Positions 14,289 through 14,548 of a stretch of 14,548 nucleotides of DNA are shown here, piece after piece (within the stretch, counting starts at the first letter, position 1; each line of letters opens with the position of its first letter). The notes under the pieces were generated by a model that saw only the letters and a program-made list of their open reading frames with translations, was not told where the DNA came from and did not search any database. Both the position numbers and the translations under genes were made by a program. Origin of the DNA: JBOHHR01 sp050740975 (GTDB taxonomy: Bacteria > Pseudomonadota > Gammaproteobacteria > JBOHHR01); the NCBI GenBank assembly GCA_050740975.1, contig JBOIEE010000156.1:1-14548 (forward strand), written 5' to 3'.

Positions 14289-14416
14289 GCTTATGTCCAG
14301 AGCTTATGTCCAGAACCTTCCGATGGTTGTTATCCATCGGGATGGTTTTGTCACTGTTTGTCACGCCTGCCTGCGGTCACGCCGCCACCGGCAGCGAAGT
14401 CCCCGATAGCAAATAG
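14285..14416 (+). pseudogene. Short reading frame with signal peptide, probable gene remnant
   Basis: ATG 14285 (overlapping the previous stop) or ATG 14306 begins a frame of 43 or 36 codons ending at TAG 14414-14416. From the second ATG it reads MSRTFRWLLSIGMVLSLF and continues VTPACGHAATGSEVPDSK, a convincing Sec signal peptide with a likely cut after GHA, but almost no mature part. It is therefore probably the 5' end of an exported-protein gene cut short by a nonsense mutation or deletion. No homology recognised. The duplicated 13-bp unit at 14288-14313 covers the start region. Confidence 0.4.
14288..14313. repeat. Exact 13-bp tandem duplication
   Basis: AGCTTATGTCCAG occurs twice back to back (14288-14300 and 14301-14313), at the start of the short signal-peptide frame. 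The unit is not a multiple of three, so it changes which upstream ATG is in frame. It is the third tandem duplication in the window. Confidence 0.9.
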
Positions 14417-14548
14417 CAGCTCAGACGGATCTTCCTTAACCCGGAGTTCCTAAGTTCTTGAAATATTGCTGAAAGGTGTGATTTCGCACCTAGCTGTGTT
14501 GGCATGTAATACAACATATAGTGCTTGCATGTTAAGGAGCATATCCAT
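14417..14548. other. Window-end intergenic stretch with hairpin and possible start of a next gene
   Basis: No gene is visible here. A 7-bp stem with one G-T pair (AGGTGTG, loop ATTT, CGCACCT; 14474-14491) lies in the middle without a T-run. At the very end AAGGAG (14534-14539) stands 7 nt before the terminal 'at', so a plus-strand gene could start at 14547 if the next base is g. That last point is a guess. Confidence 0.35.

Noticed and set aside
14474..14491. Hairpin as an insertion-sequence end or attachment site
   Set aside because: No transposase, target duplication or matching second end is visible in the window.

Overview
The window reads as a moderately GC-rich chromosome segment of a Gram-negative proteobacterium. 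Signs of this are Sec signal peptides and a lipobox on periplasmic phosphate-binding proteins, a PhoB-type promoter in front of a pst operon, and an AtoDA-type CoA-transferase. I cannot name the genus. Two themes run through it: phosphate uptake and storage, and acyl-CoA / acyl-phosphate chemistry next to a polyhydroxyalkanoate (PHA) synthase-like protein.

Left part (104-4977, minus strand): a high-affinity phosphate ABC transporter in the order pstS, pstC, pstA, pstB, second pstS (a predicted lipoprotein). pstB has lost its last 17 codons to an exact 19-bp tandem duplication. phoU is not in the window.

Divergent control region (4978-5458): a Pho box faces pstS on the minus strand and a second Pho box faces ppk on the plus strand. 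Between them lie a perfect 11-bp hairpin, a 21-bp tandem repeat (four copies plus a partial one) and a hairpin closing the repeat.

Middle part (5459-6736, plus): ppk1 (polyphosphate kinase), broken by a frameshift and by a large in-gene deletion that removes the segment carrying the catalytic histidines.

Acyl/phosphate operon (6814-13644, plus): a DUF3141 protein with a PHA-synthase-like G-x-C-x-G nucleophile site; a MaoC hydratase / phosphate acyltransferase fusion; an acetate-kinase-family enzyme; a small glycine-rich membrane protein; and the two subunits of an AtoD/AtoA-like CoA-transferase, each with a frameshift. ATGA and GTGA start/stop overlaps couple the first three genes. Together they could take acyl-CoA to acyl-phosphate to free acid plus ATP (or the reverse), with the CoA-transferase reactivating the acid and the PhaC-like protein acting on hydroxyacyl-CoA or its polymer. 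The last step is inference.

Right end (13670-14548, plus): a graveyard of phosphate genes. It holds the 5' end of a Na+/phosphate cotransporter (frameshifted), joined to the 3' end of a PstS-like gene, then a short signal-peptide reading frame starting inside a 13-bp tandem duplication. The last ~130 bases hold a small hairpin and a possible ribosome-binding site for a gene that would start at the window edge.

The number of broken genes is striking. Exact tandem duplications and large deletions look like real decay; single-base frameshifts could also be sequence errors. No tRNA, rRNA, CRISPR array or complete insertion sequence was seen.
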